A stretch of DNA of 7,345 nucleotides from Bacteroidales bacterium UBA4459 (lineage in GTDB: Bacteria > Bacteroidota > Bacteroidia > Bacteroidales > F082): assembly GCA_002389465.1 (NCBI GenBank), contig DGOT01000097.1, positions 1 through 7,345 of the forward strand. Direction: 5' to 3'. How positions within the stretch are numbered: the first letter of the stretch is position 1; each line of letters starts with the position of its first letter. The notes beneath the pieces are model-generated. The model was not told the DNA's origin. It saw only the letters and a program-made list of their open reading frames with translations, and did no database searches. Made by a program: the position numbers and the translations under genes. Below are positions 1 to 6,424 of the stretch, piece after piece.

Positions 1-426
1 CCCCTGAAGAATCAGGTAAACCGCCCCGGAAAATCCGAACAGGATCCCCAGCAGCTTATTGCGGGTAACCTTATCGCCAATAATAAAATGGCCGAACACC
101 AGCACCATGATCGGGATGGTAACCATAATCACTGCAGCATTAATAGGCGTACTCAGATTAAGTCCTTCGAAAAACAGCGTCTGGTTGACGGCTATTCCGA
201 AAACAGCACACACCGCCAGACGGATCATATCGTCACGGGCGATCCGCTCCTTCGGAAAAAACAAACTGATCAGCCAGAAAATCATTGCAGCACCAGCCAC
301 CCTCAAAAAAATGATCGGCCGGGGCAGTAGGAAATCAGGCATGATACCTTTAGCTACAACGTAATTGATACCGAAAATAATATTAGCTCCGATAACAGCA
401 AGGTGGCCCGAGAGATTCTTTTTCAT
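1..426 (-). CDS. DMT-superfamily (EamA domain) transporter, 3' end missing
   Basis: The reverse strand is open from an ATG at 426 through the left edge, giving 142 codons of the N-terminal half of a drug/metabolite-type inner-membrane transporter. The translation starts MKKNLSGHLAVIGANIIFGI. It shows five hydrophobic segments at about residues 8-27, 35-56, 68-86, 95-114 and 124-141. The first contains the N-x-x-F-G-x-N pattern common at the start of EamA domains (residues 14-21), and TM3-TM4 carry the usual small-residue and proline content (L-S-T-P-I-N-A-A, 91-98). Complete family members have about 290-310 residues, 10 TM helices and two EamA repeats, so about half is missing. The substrate cannot be told; relatives export amino acids, metabolites or drugs. 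The gene starts 26 bases after the DUF3127 stop on the same strand with no visible terminator between them, so co-transcription is likely. I see no Shine-Dalgarno sequence. Confidence 0.88.
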   Translation of the reverse strand, partial: MKKNLSGHLAVIGANIIFGINYVVAKGIMPDFLLPRPIIFLRVAGAAMIFWLISLFFPKERIARDDMIRLAVCAVFGIAVNQTLFFEGLNLSTPINAAVIMVTIPIMVLVFGHFIIGDKVTRNKLLGILFGFSGAVYLILQG

Positions 427-452
427 CAGTAGATTTGGGAAACCGTAACTAC

Positions 453-803
453 CTAAAAGGGAAGGTCGTCTTCCGGGCTTTCAAAATCAGGGGGCGGCTC
501 GTCTGGCTGAGGGATTGAGTCGCCTACTTCGGCTTCTTTTTCAATCCGCCACGCTCTGATGTCAGTGTACCAGCGGGAATTGTACTCCCTCGACTCAATA
601 TTTACGAAAGCTGTGATCAGGTCACCTTCTACCAGATGCTCCAGCATCGAGAGCTTATCATTCCAGACGGACATGCATATTTTCTTGGGATATTGATCTT
701 CTGTTTCGATAACAAATTCTTGCTTTTCCCATTTACCGTTCTTCCCTTCACCGGTAACAACAGTCATTTTCTGTATCAGTTTTCCTTTTAGTTCAACTGC
801 CAT
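453..803 (-). CDS. DUF3127 family protein with SSB-like acidic C-terminal tail
   Basis: This 116-residue cytoplasmic protein resembles the Bacteroidota DUF3127 family; function is not established. Residues 1-90 form a compact beta-rich domain (MAVELKGKLIQKM..., then KKICMSVWNDK, LVEGDLITAFVNIESREY, WYTDIRAWRIEK). The strand pattern, with a G-D-x-I-x-A-F-V-N-I segment, suggests an OB-like fold. Residues 91-106 are an acidic, proline-rich linker (D-E-P-P-P-D), and the protein ends E-D-D-L-P-F. That tip closely resembles the D-D-D-I-P-F end of bacterial single-stranded-DNA-binding protein, which docks repair and replication partners. I infer a single-strand nucleic acid or SSB-interactome role; this is unproven. 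The start is the ATG at 803, with an AT-rich leader and a good Bacteroidota promoter just upstream. The EamA transporter follows 26 bases downstream. Confidence 0.88.
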   Translation of the reverse strand: MAVELKGKLIQKMTVVTGEGKNGKWEKQEFVIETEDQYPKKICMSVWNDKLSMLEHLVEGDLITAFVNIESREYNSRWYTDIRAWRIEKEAEVGDSIPQPDEPPPDFESPEDDLPF

Positions 804-825
804 AATTTTATTATTAATGATGCTT

Positions 826-856
826 CAAATTTACGACAATTGTTTTAGTGATTCAA
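826..856 (-). promoter_or_regulatory. Promoter of the DUF3127-EamA transcription unit
   Basis: Read on the reverse strand, TAAATTTG (826-833) matches the Bacteroidota -7 consensus TAnnTTTG. A TTG (854-856) lies 20 bases upstream, matching the -33 element. The expected transcription start would lie about 15-20 bases before the DUF3127 ATG. Consensus match and position both fit; not experimentally supported. Confidence 0.65.
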
Positions 857-873
857 CCTGCGCAGAAATCTAT

Positions 874-881
874 TACTTTTG
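874..881 (+). promoter_or_regulatory. Candidate -7 element for the zinc-knuckle/msrA operon
   Basis: TACTTTTG matches TAnnTTTG exactly. A TTC rather than TTG lies 19 bases upstream (852-854), so the -33 element is weak. If real, transcription begins around 886-888, leaving an almost absent leader before the ATG at 890. It would also exclude the upstream in-frame GTG at 848 as the translation start. Confidence 0.42.
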
Positions 882-883
882 TA

Positions 884-1468
884 ATGAAAATGGAGGAGTA
901 CAAAACAGACATACCGGAACGATTTTATTCGGATGCAGAAGGGAAGCCTTTTGAACACTGCCAGATGTGCGGCAAACACCTGCTTAAGGAGGGAACAGCC
1001 TATGTAGTGGAAAAAGCATTGAAAAATTACAAAGGATACGAATTCAGCTCCACTATTTATGAATTTGCTGTTTGTCTTGATTGCCACAAAAAAGTTCAGG
1101 AAAGCATGTCGGAAGAATCCCTAGCCAACATGCAAAGATATTACCAAAGCATCATGATGGAGAAAAGCCAGCAACCGATCATGATCGATGTGGATAATTT
1201 CGACCTGGACCAATGGCTTTCCAAATGCTTTTTCAAAGGTGATGACATTAAAGAGATGAAAGAATACCAGATCGTAGCCCAGTTTAACGGTGACAAGATG
1301 ATCCTGAACACGCCACCTCTGGTGATAGGAGAAAAGGCTATGGAAGAAATGTCGGAATTACTGTCAGATAAAACTATTGACGAGATGAACGGTTTCAGGG
1401 AAAAATTCCTGGGGCCATCGCCGGAAATCGAGGAGCTGATATACGGCAAAAAACTGATCCTGATGTAA
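884..1468 (+). CDS. Hypothetical protein with paired CxxC zinc knuckles
   Basis: This is a soluble, acidic protein of about 194 residues that I cannot assign to a named family. Counting from the ATG at 884, it has C26-Q-M-C29-G-K and C64-L-D-C67-H-K-K, a CxxC-34-CxxC arrangement typical of a structural zinc ribbon. The remainder is helical and charged, with many Met and Glu residues (for example M-S-E-E-S, K-E-M-K-E, A-M-E-E-M-S-E-L-L) and no signal peptide or membrane segment. The frame is open back to a GTG at 848, but that codon sits in the promoter region of the opposite gene and upstream of a likely -7 element. ATG 884 or ATG 890 is therefore the better start. The exported msrA begins 10 bases after the stop, so the two genes are probably one operon. 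The function could be redox- or metal-linked, but nothing in the sequence proves it. Confidence 0.75.
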   Translation: MKMEEYKTDIPERFYSDAEGKPFEHCQMCGKHLLKEGTAYVVEKALKNYKGYEFSSTIYEFAVCLDCHKKVQESMSEESLANMQRYYQSIMMEKSQQPIMIDVDNFDLDQWLSKCFFKGDDIKEMKEYQIVAQFNGDKMILNTPPLVIGEKAMEEMSELLSDKTIDEMNGFREKFLGPSPEIEELIYGKKLILM

Positions 1469-1478
1469 CTCTCTGATT

Positions 1479-2120
1479 ATGTTAAATATGAGCCTAAAAA
1501 CACTCATCATTCTTGGGATTACTTTCGCTTTATTTATGAACAACTTATCAGCACAAAATATGACAACAATTAAGAGCAATATACCTGACTACGACACGGC
1601 CACCTTCGGCTCGGGGTGTTTTTGGTGCTCCGAGGCAATTTTCAGTCTGGTTGACGGCTTGATCAGTGTGCTACCCGGCTACTCGGGTGGCAAAGAGCCT
1701 AACCCTACTTATGAGCTTGTATGTACCGGCTCTACTGAGTATGCAGAAGTTGTGCAGATTACATTCGATCCTGATAAGGTTTCGTACAGGGAGTTGCTGG
1801 AGATTTTTTGGAAAACCCACGACCCTACGACGCCAAATCGCCAGGGGGCAGATGTTGGGCCACAATACAGATCGGTAATTTTCTACCATAACAATCATCA
1901 GAAGGAGGAAGCCTTGTTTTATAAAAATGAACTTGGTAAAGCAGGTATTTGGAAAAAGCCTATTGTAACGGAGATCAACTCTTTCCAGAATTTTTATCCT
2001 GCTGAAGAGCACCATATCAACTTTTACAAGAATAATCCTGCCAATGCTTATTGTAATTTTGTAATCACGCCAAAATTGGAAAAATTTAAAAATGTTTTTG
2101 CCGACCAGCTGGCAAAATAA
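1479..2120 (+). CDS. msrA: Peptide-methionine (S)-S-oxide reductase MsrA, exported
   Basis: This enzyme reduces the S-epimer of methionine sulfoxide in oxidised proteins back to methionine. The 213-residue product has an N-terminal hydrophobic segment (about residues 7-24, T-L-I-I-L-G-I-T-F-A-L-F) ending L-S-A-Q, a plausible signal peptidase I site, so it should act in the periplasm or outside the cell. The MsrA signature G-C-F-W-C is at 46-50, with catalytic Cys47. P-G-Y-S-G-G is at 66-71, the A-E-V-V segment holding the conserved Glu is at 89-92, and D-V-G-P-Q-Y-R-S is at 125-132. Cys192 in A-Y-C-N-F-V-I near the C-terminus is a likely resolving cysteine. Allowing for the signal peptide, the length is normal for the family. 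A second in-frame ATG at 1488 could also start the protein. It lies 10 bases downstream of the CxxC protein and is probably co-transcribed with it. Confidence 0.95.
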   Translation: MLNMSLKTLIILGITFALFMNNLSAQNMTTIKSNIPDYDTATFGSGCFWCSEAIFSLVDGLISVLPGYSGGKEPNPTYELVCTGSTEYAEVVQITFDPDKVSYRELLEIFWKTHDPTTPNRQGADVGPQYRSVIFYHNNHQKEEALFYKNELGKAGIWKKPIVTEINSFQNFYPAEEHHINFYKNNPANAYCNFVITPKLEKFKNVFADQLAK

Positions 2121-2148
2121 TTAAAAATGCATTTTTTTCCATAAATTA

Positions 2149-2178
2149 TTGATTTCCTCTATATTTTACTTACCTTTG
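2149..2178 (+). promoter_or_regulatory. Promoter of the cold-shock gene
   Basis: TTG at 2149-2151 is followed after exactly 19 bases by TACCTTTG at 2171-2178. This is a near-ideal Bacteroidota -33/-7 pair. Transcription would start near 2183-2185, giving a leader of about 32 bases. Confidence 0.75.
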
Positions 2179-2183
2179 CCGGG

Positions 2184-2215
2184 AATTTATTTTTATTACT
2201 TTTTATTTTATTTTT
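2184..2215 (+). promoter_or_regulatory. U-rich leader of the cold-shock mRNA
   Basis: From 2186 to 2215 the leader is almost only T and A, with repeated TTTTTAT/TTTTAT blocks running up to the ATG, a single C and no Shine-Dalgarno sequence. Such an unstructured U-rich leader could recruit ribosomal protein S1 or the cold-shock protein itself. The composition is seen directly; the role is inferred. Confidence 0.45.
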
Positions 2216-2407
2216 ATGGAAACAGGAATTGTTAAATTTTTCAACGAAACCAAAGGTTATGGTTTTATCAAAGACGCTAACTCTGAAAAAGAGTACTTTG
2301 TACACGCTTCAGGTCTTATAGACAGAATTAACGAAGATGACGAAGTTACTTTCGAACTGGCTGAAGGAAAAAGAGGTCTAAATGCTGTTAATGTGAAATT
2401 AGCTTAG
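2216..2407 (+). CDS. Cold-shock-domain protein (CspA family)
   Basis: This 63-residue single-domain cold-shock protein is a cytoplasmic OB-fold binder of single-stranded RNA and DNA, usually acting as an RNA chaperone or translation regulator. RNP1 is visible as K13-G-Y-G-F-I18 and RNP2 as Y27-F-V-H-A-S32 (usually V-F-V-H). The N-terminus G-I-V-K-F-F-N has Phe where E. coli CspA has the surface Trp of K-W-F, a common substitution in this phylum. The C-terminus K-R-G-L-N-A-V-N-V matches the usual G-P-x-A-x-N-V strand but lacks the proline. The gene is a monocistron, with its own strong promoter 38 bases upstream and an intrinsic terminator starting 24 bases after the stop. Whether it is cold-induced cannot be read from the sequence. 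Confidence 0.95.
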   Translation: METGIVKFFNETKGYGFIKDANSEKEYFVHASGLIDRINEDDEVTFELAEGKRGLNAVNVKLA

Positions 2408-2430
2408 TATAAAAAATACTGAATGCATTT

Positions 2431-2462
2431 AAAAAGCCCTGCATCTAATGCAGGGCTTTTTT
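2431..2462 (+). terminator. Rho-independent terminator after the cold-shock gene
   Basis: A perfect 14-bp inverted repeat (AAAAAGCCCTGCAT / ATGCAGGGCTTTTT) is separated by a 3-base CTA loop. The GC-rich core GCCCTGC is followed by a T run. The flanking A and T runs make it potentially bidirectional, but no gene converges from the right. Confidence 0.93.
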
Positions 2463-2504
2463 ATTTGTTACCTACCTGGTTAATTGCATGTTGATATCTT
2501 TTAA

Positions 2505-2534
2505 CTGAGCAGAAAGCTGCAATTTGTACCTTTG
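2505..2534 (+). promoter_or_regulatory. Promoter of the PNGase F-like gene
   Basis: TACCTTTG at 2527-2534 matches the -7 consensus and is identical to the -7 element of the cold-shock gene. The -33 position, 19 bases upstream, reads CTG (2505-2507) instead of TTG, so the promoter may be weaker. The leader would be about 45-50 bases, with an A-rich stretch (TTAAAAAATATCTAA) before the ATG instead of a Shine-Dalgarno sequence. Confidence 0.55.
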
Positions 2535-2588
2535 TTAGCGATGTATTAATAGTTTCTCCGTTTGTAACACCTCTTAAAAAATATCTAA

Positions 2589-5500
2589 ATGAAAAATTTA
2601 TTTACCCTCCTTTCTTTTGTTTTAACAAGCTTGGTTTTTGCCCAAAGTGAAGGCGACACAATTGTTGTCCCGACATTTAACTATACGCAGACACACGGGG
2701 CCCCGTGGGACGGTACCATTAGGGATACGATGATCGATTTCCCCGACACCCCTGATCAAACATACCACAAAATACTGATGGCCTATAACATGCGTTGCAA
2801 AGACGACTTGGTTTCGGTGCCGGGTGCTACCAACCGCGGTTGCGGTGAGTGGGATTATTCGTGTAATACGTACATAACAGACTCTTCAAAAGTGGATTCC
2901 GTTCTGAGTTTTACAAACTCACATTACATATCGAATTTCTCGGGAACGATCTTCCGCTATGTTACGCACCCTCTTTACAACTACTACCAATACCTTCAGC
3001 AGGATGTGCAGATCAACAATACAAATTCCGAAACGCTGAGTACAGTGGGTTCAGGCACGCTGAACCTTCCTCATGTCATAGCAACAGATAAGCACTCGGG
3101 TAAATCACAATATTTATATACACAAGCCGAACTCTCGGCAGCCGGTGTAACTTCCGGAAACATGGATGCTCTCCTCGTTGATGTAACTACTGGTAATTCG
3201 GATGCGGATTACCTGAAGATACGTATGAAACAAACTGATAAAACTGCTTTAAGCGGCAGCGATCCTGACCTGGACGGTTTCACAGAAGTATATTTCCACG
3301 ATGATGCATTCGCCCCCGGTGCACACAGAATCCAGTTTCACACACCTTTTAACTGGGATGGCTCGTCTAATATTATTGTCGAATTTTCATTTACAAACAA
3401 CACCGTGGGCAATATGTTGGAAATAGAGGGGGAAAACACAGGTGATGTTTCGGGAATTTATGTAACCGATGGCTACAGTCTGGATGCAGTGAATGGTGAA
3501 ATAGATGTTTCAGCAGATGCCTTCTCAAGTATTTCCGACGAAATGACCGTATCGTTCTGGAGCTACGGCAACGAGGAAATACAACCCGTCAACAACAGTA
3601 TTATGATGGGGAAAGATGCCAGCAACAGGCGACAACTAAATCTCCACCTGCCCTGGGGCGATTCCAACATATATTTCGATTGCGGAAATGACGGCTCGGG
3701 ATACGACAGAATAAATAAATTGGCAACACCTGACGAATATAAGGGAAGTTGGTGTCAATGGGCAGTTACAAAAAATGCTGCTACCGGCGATATGAAAATC
3801 TACCGTAACGGCGAACTCTGGCACTCGGGAACGGGAAAAACCAAACCGATCGATATTCAGAACCTTATTCTCGGTAGCATAGGTACAAAAGCGAACTTCT
3901 ATTTTGGAAAAATGGATGAATTCAGGTTCTGGGATATAGAACTCGACCAGCAAACCATTCAAAACTGGATGTACAAAGCTGTTAATGCTACTCATCCTGA
4001 GTACAGTCATCTGGTAGCTTATTACAAAATGGATGAAGGAAGCGGTACACTGATCTCCGATGCTTCGGGAAACAACGGAACCGGAACCATTACCGACTTT
4101 TTGTACTGGGTGTACGAACGGGGTGATCAGTTAAACAAAGGATTTATAGAAACAGAAGAACGTCCGAACATTACCTTTGCCCAGGGGGATTACGACCTGA
4201 CCATTACGGACCATACGGTAACCGATTCCGTACTGTTAACACCGAGTATTGTCAGGGAATATGAAATCATCTCCCGCTCTGGTACCATGTTAAACGACAG
4301 TATTGCTGAGGCATCCGTAAACGAATACTGGGAAGCGCGGTATGAACACATCTATGATCCTGACGGCCATGTCATCGATTCCATCGAAAACCCAGCTACA
4401 GACAGCATAACTATTACTGAATTAACCTATTACAAACGCTATGCTTCCAAATTTGAACTTATGTCGTTTGTCACTCCTTACGGTATTTATCTTGACTTAG
4501 GTGATAACGGCAAAACATGGCTGTTCGATGTTACGGATTACGCGTCTGTACTGAAAGGAAGAAAAAGGATGACCATAGAAAGAGGAGGGCAGTGGCAGGA
4601 AGATATGGATATAAAATTCCTATACATCATTGGGACACCTTCAAGAGATGTAATCGACATTCAGCAAATATGGAAAGTAGCCAGTAGCTCATATACATCG
4701 ATTCAGAATGACAGAGCTTTTGAAACAAGAGATGTACTGATACCTGCCGAAGGGGAAGCCTTTAAAATCAGGTCTGTTATAACAGGTCACGGACAACAGG
4801 GTGAGTTCAGTCCGCGGCACCACACATTGAACCTGAATGGTGGGGATATTGAGTACAACTGGATCGTATGGAACGAATGTTCCACTATTCCTATTTATCC
4901 GCAGGGTGGCACCTGGATTTATGACAGGGCAGGATGGTGCCCGGGAAATCCGAGCAACATCCATGATTTTGATATTACCGGATATGTAACTCCCGGACAA
5001 ACCACCAGCATCGATTACAATGTGGACTATGCCAGCGGAACGTCTAATTACCTTGTTAACAACCAACTTATAACTTACGGGCTCCCCAATTTTTATCTGG
5101 ATGCAGCCGTTGTACGAATCATAAAACCCAATGCTGATGATGCACGCGAAATCAGGTTTAATCCGGCCTGCACTTTTCCGGAGGTTGTCGTTCAGAATAC
5201 AGGTGCAACAACACTGACCAGTCTGGATATCCAATATTCGGTGGAAGGTGGTGACCCTGAGAACTTCACATGGAATGGCTCGCTGGCATTTCTAGAAACC
5301 GATACAGTAACTTTGCCCGTTGACGAACTGACGTTCTGGATAGGAACAACTGACAAGTTTACTGTGGCGGTAAGCAACCCCAACCAGCAGGAAGATGAAT
5401 ACAACTTCAACAACAGCTATACAACCTCCTTCGGTGACATACATGTATATCCGGATGGCCAGATACTGACTGTTCAGTTGAAAACAAATAACTACGGACA

Positions 5501-6053
5501 CCAGACATCTTATATATTGTACGAAGATGACGGGACCGTTTATTACGAGAGGGACAACTGCGATAATAATACACTCTACAACGACCCGTTTTACCTGTAT
5601 CCCGGCTGCTACAAATTGCAGATCTTCGACAGCGGTAATGATGGGCTTGAATTCTGGGCAAATCCTAACCAGGGAAACGGATATTTTAGAATTTTGAATG
5701 CCGATAGTGAAATACTGTACTCATTCGAACCCGATTTCGGCGGATATGCCATCCACGAGTTTGGCATCGGTAACATTACAAAAATTGACGAAATAACTAA
5801 TCCATTTACATTAGCTGTTTACCCGAATCCGGTATCCGATCAATTGCAGATCAACATCAAAGGCAGCGGGAACACCAAAGTAACGGCCCGGCTCAGCAAT
5901 TCGGTCATGAAGCAGGTCATGGAAAAGGAATGGACAGTTAAGGGACAAGAATTCAGCACGTTGATCAGCCTTGAAGGCCTTCCGTCAGGCATTTACTTTT
6001 TACAGATCAATTACGGCGATCACTCAAAAACTGAAAAGATCATTAAGTATTAA
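2589..6053 (+). CDS. Secreted PNGase F-like amidase with LamG insertion and T9SS sorting domain
   Basis: PNGase F enzymes cleave N-glycans from asparagine in glycoproteins. The signal peptide is residues 1-18 (cut V-F-A|Q-S). Residues 25-98 match the start of the PNGase F N-domain, including C70, C85 and G-E-W-D89 (equivalent to catalytic D60). Residues about 100-610 are inserted. The insert holds a beta-rich module (about 160-275, Q-Y-L-Y-T-Q-A-E-L onward), a LamG/concanavalin-like domain (about 288-500, M-D-E-F-R-F-W) and a further beta-rich stretch. The N-domain resumes at F622-E-L-M-S-F-V-T-P-Y and F646-D-V-T-D-Y, with E664 matching E118. The C-domain (about 682-845) has E739 (E206) and Y778-D-R-A-G-W-C-P-G. 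Then come a CARDB-like Ig domain (about 860-948), a beta domain with C-Y-K-L-Q-I-F-D-S-G-N-D-G-L (about 950-1060) and a T9SS type A sorting domain (1072-1154, V-Y-P-N-P-V, ending K-I-I-K-Y). PNGase F itself is about 314 residues. The homology call rests on alignment from memory; activity and substrate are inferred. Confidence 0.85.
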   Translation: MKNLFTLLSFVLTSLVFAQSEGDTIVVPTFNYTQTHGAPWDGTIRDTMIDFPDTPDQTYHKILMAYNMRCKDDLVSVPGATNRGCGEWDYSCNTYITDSSKVDSVLSFTNSHYISNFSGTIFRYVTHPLYNYYQYLQQDVQINNTNSETLSTVGSGTLNLPHVIATDKHSGKSQYLYTQAELSAAGVTSGNMDALLVDVTTGNSDADYLKIRMKQTDKTALSGSDPDLDGFTEVYFHDDAFAPGAHRIQFHTPFNWDGSSNIIVEFSFTNNTVGNMLEIEGENTGDVSGIYVTDGYSLDAVNGEIDVSADAFSSISDEMTVSFWSYGNEEIQPVNNSIMMGKDASNRRQLNLHLPWGDSNIYFDCGNDGSGYDRINKLATPDEYKGSWCQWAVTKNAATGDMKIYRNGELWHSGTGKTKPIDIQNLILGSIGTKANFYFGKMDEFRFWDIELDQQTIQNWMYKAVNATHPEYSHLVAYYKMDEGSGTLISDASGNNGTGTITDFLYWVYERGDQLNKGFIETEERPNITFAQGDYDLTITDHTVTDSVLLTPSIVREYEIISRSGTMLNDSIAEASVNEYWEARYEHIYDPDGHVIDSIENPATDSITITELTYYKRYASKFELMSFVTPYGIYLDLGDNGKTWLFDVTDYASVLKGRKRMTIERGGQWQEDMDIKFLYIIGTPSRDVIDIQQIWKVASSSYTSIQNDRAFETRDVLIPAEGEAFKIRSVITGHGQQGEFSPRHHTLNLNGGDIEYNWIVWNECSTIPIYPQGGTWIYDRAGWCPGNPSNIHDFDITGYVTPGQTTSIDYNVDYASGTSNYLVNNQLITYGLPNFYLDAAVVRIIKPNADDAREIRFNPACTFPEVVVQNTGATTLTSLDIQYSVEGGDPENFTWNGSLAFLETDTVTLPVDELTFWIGTTDKFTVAVSNPNQQEDEYNFNNSYTTSFGDIHVYPDGQILTVQLKTNNYGHQTSYILYEDDGTVYYERDNCDNNTLYNDPFYLYPGCYKLQIFDSGNDGLEFWANPNQGNGYFRILNADSEILYSFEPDFGGYAIHEFGIGNITKIDEITNPFTLAVYPNPVSDQLQINIKGSGNTKVTARLSNSVMKQVMEKEWTVKGQEFSTLISLEGLPSGIYFLQINYGDHSKTEKIIKY

Positions 6054-6070
6054 CAAACTAATAAAAAACA

Positions 6071-6382
6071 ATGGCACATAAAATTGCTAATCATTACGAA
6101 AAAATCAAGAATACATACCCTGAATATTTGGAAGATGTAGAAAACCTCGGATTGACGGCTAAGAAAGCAGGTCCAATAGATGAAAAGAACGCCCAGCTAA
6201 TCCAACTGGCTGCCTCAGTGGCCATCCGCTCGGAAGGAGCCACCCACAGCCATACAAAACGTGCACTGGAAGCCGGAGCCAACAGCGAAGAAATCCGCCA
6301 TTGCATCATCATGCTCACCAATACGATCGGATTTCCTGTAGTGATGGCCGGTCTGAGCTGGGTGAACGATATTCTTGATTAA
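6071..6382 (+). CDS. Carboxymuconolactone decarboxylase/AhpD-fold protein lacking CxxC
   Basis: This 103-residue cytoplasmic, all-helical protein is of the CMD (AhpD-like) family, normal in length for the single-domain type. The family pattern C-x-x-C-x-x-x-H-x-x-x-A-x-x-x-G is recognisable at residues 54-69 as S-E-G-A-T-H-S-H-T-K-R-A-L-E-A-G, followed by S-E-E-I. His61 is kept, but the two redox cysteines are replaced by Ser54 and Ala57. The only cysteine is Cys78. A thiol peroxidase or AhpD-type disulfide role is therefore unlikely; a decarboxylase-like or other non-redox role is possible, and the substrate is unknown. It begins 17 bases after the PNGase F-like gene, behind an A-rich stretch (AATAAAAAACA) that may aid initiation. 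No terminator is visible between them, so it may be read from the same transcript, although a functional link is not obvious. Confidence 0.85.
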   Translation: MAHKIANHYEKIKNTYPEYLEDVENLGLTAKKAGPIDEKNAQLIQLAASVAIRSEGATHSHTKRALEAGANSEEIRHCIIMLTNTIGFPVVMAGLSWVNDILD

Positions 6383-6424
6383 ATCACTTTTCCTCTCCTG
6401 CCTTACAGAACAGGAAGAAGAATC

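Noticed and set aside
59..364. Rightward open frames at 59-364 and 88-330
   Set aside because: They are antisense to the EamA transporter frame, have low-complexity non-family sequences and no promoter, and the opposite strand gives a clear membrane-protein translation.
848..883. GTG at 848 as the start of the CxxC protein
   Set aside because: It overlaps the divergent promoter region and lies upstream of a good -7 element. The added residues show no family features, and ATG 884/890 is more plausible.
2123..2138. AAAAATGCATTTTT palindrome as an msrA terminator
   Set aside because: It is a perfect palindrome, but with a 4-base TGCA loop only five A-T pairs remain, too weak for an intrinsic terminator. 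It may still help end transcription through the T run.
3636..5661. Several leftward open frames inside the large secreted-protein gene
   Set aside because: All are antisense shadows of a continuous 1154-codon frame with a clear domain order and a C-terminal sorting signal. None shows a recognisable family or start context.
5950..6382. A polysaccharide-utilisation or carbohydrate locus around the PNGase F-like gene
   Set aside because: No SusC/SusD pair, other glycoside hydrolase or sensor is present in the window. The neighbours are stress and repair genes, so the gene appears to stand alone.
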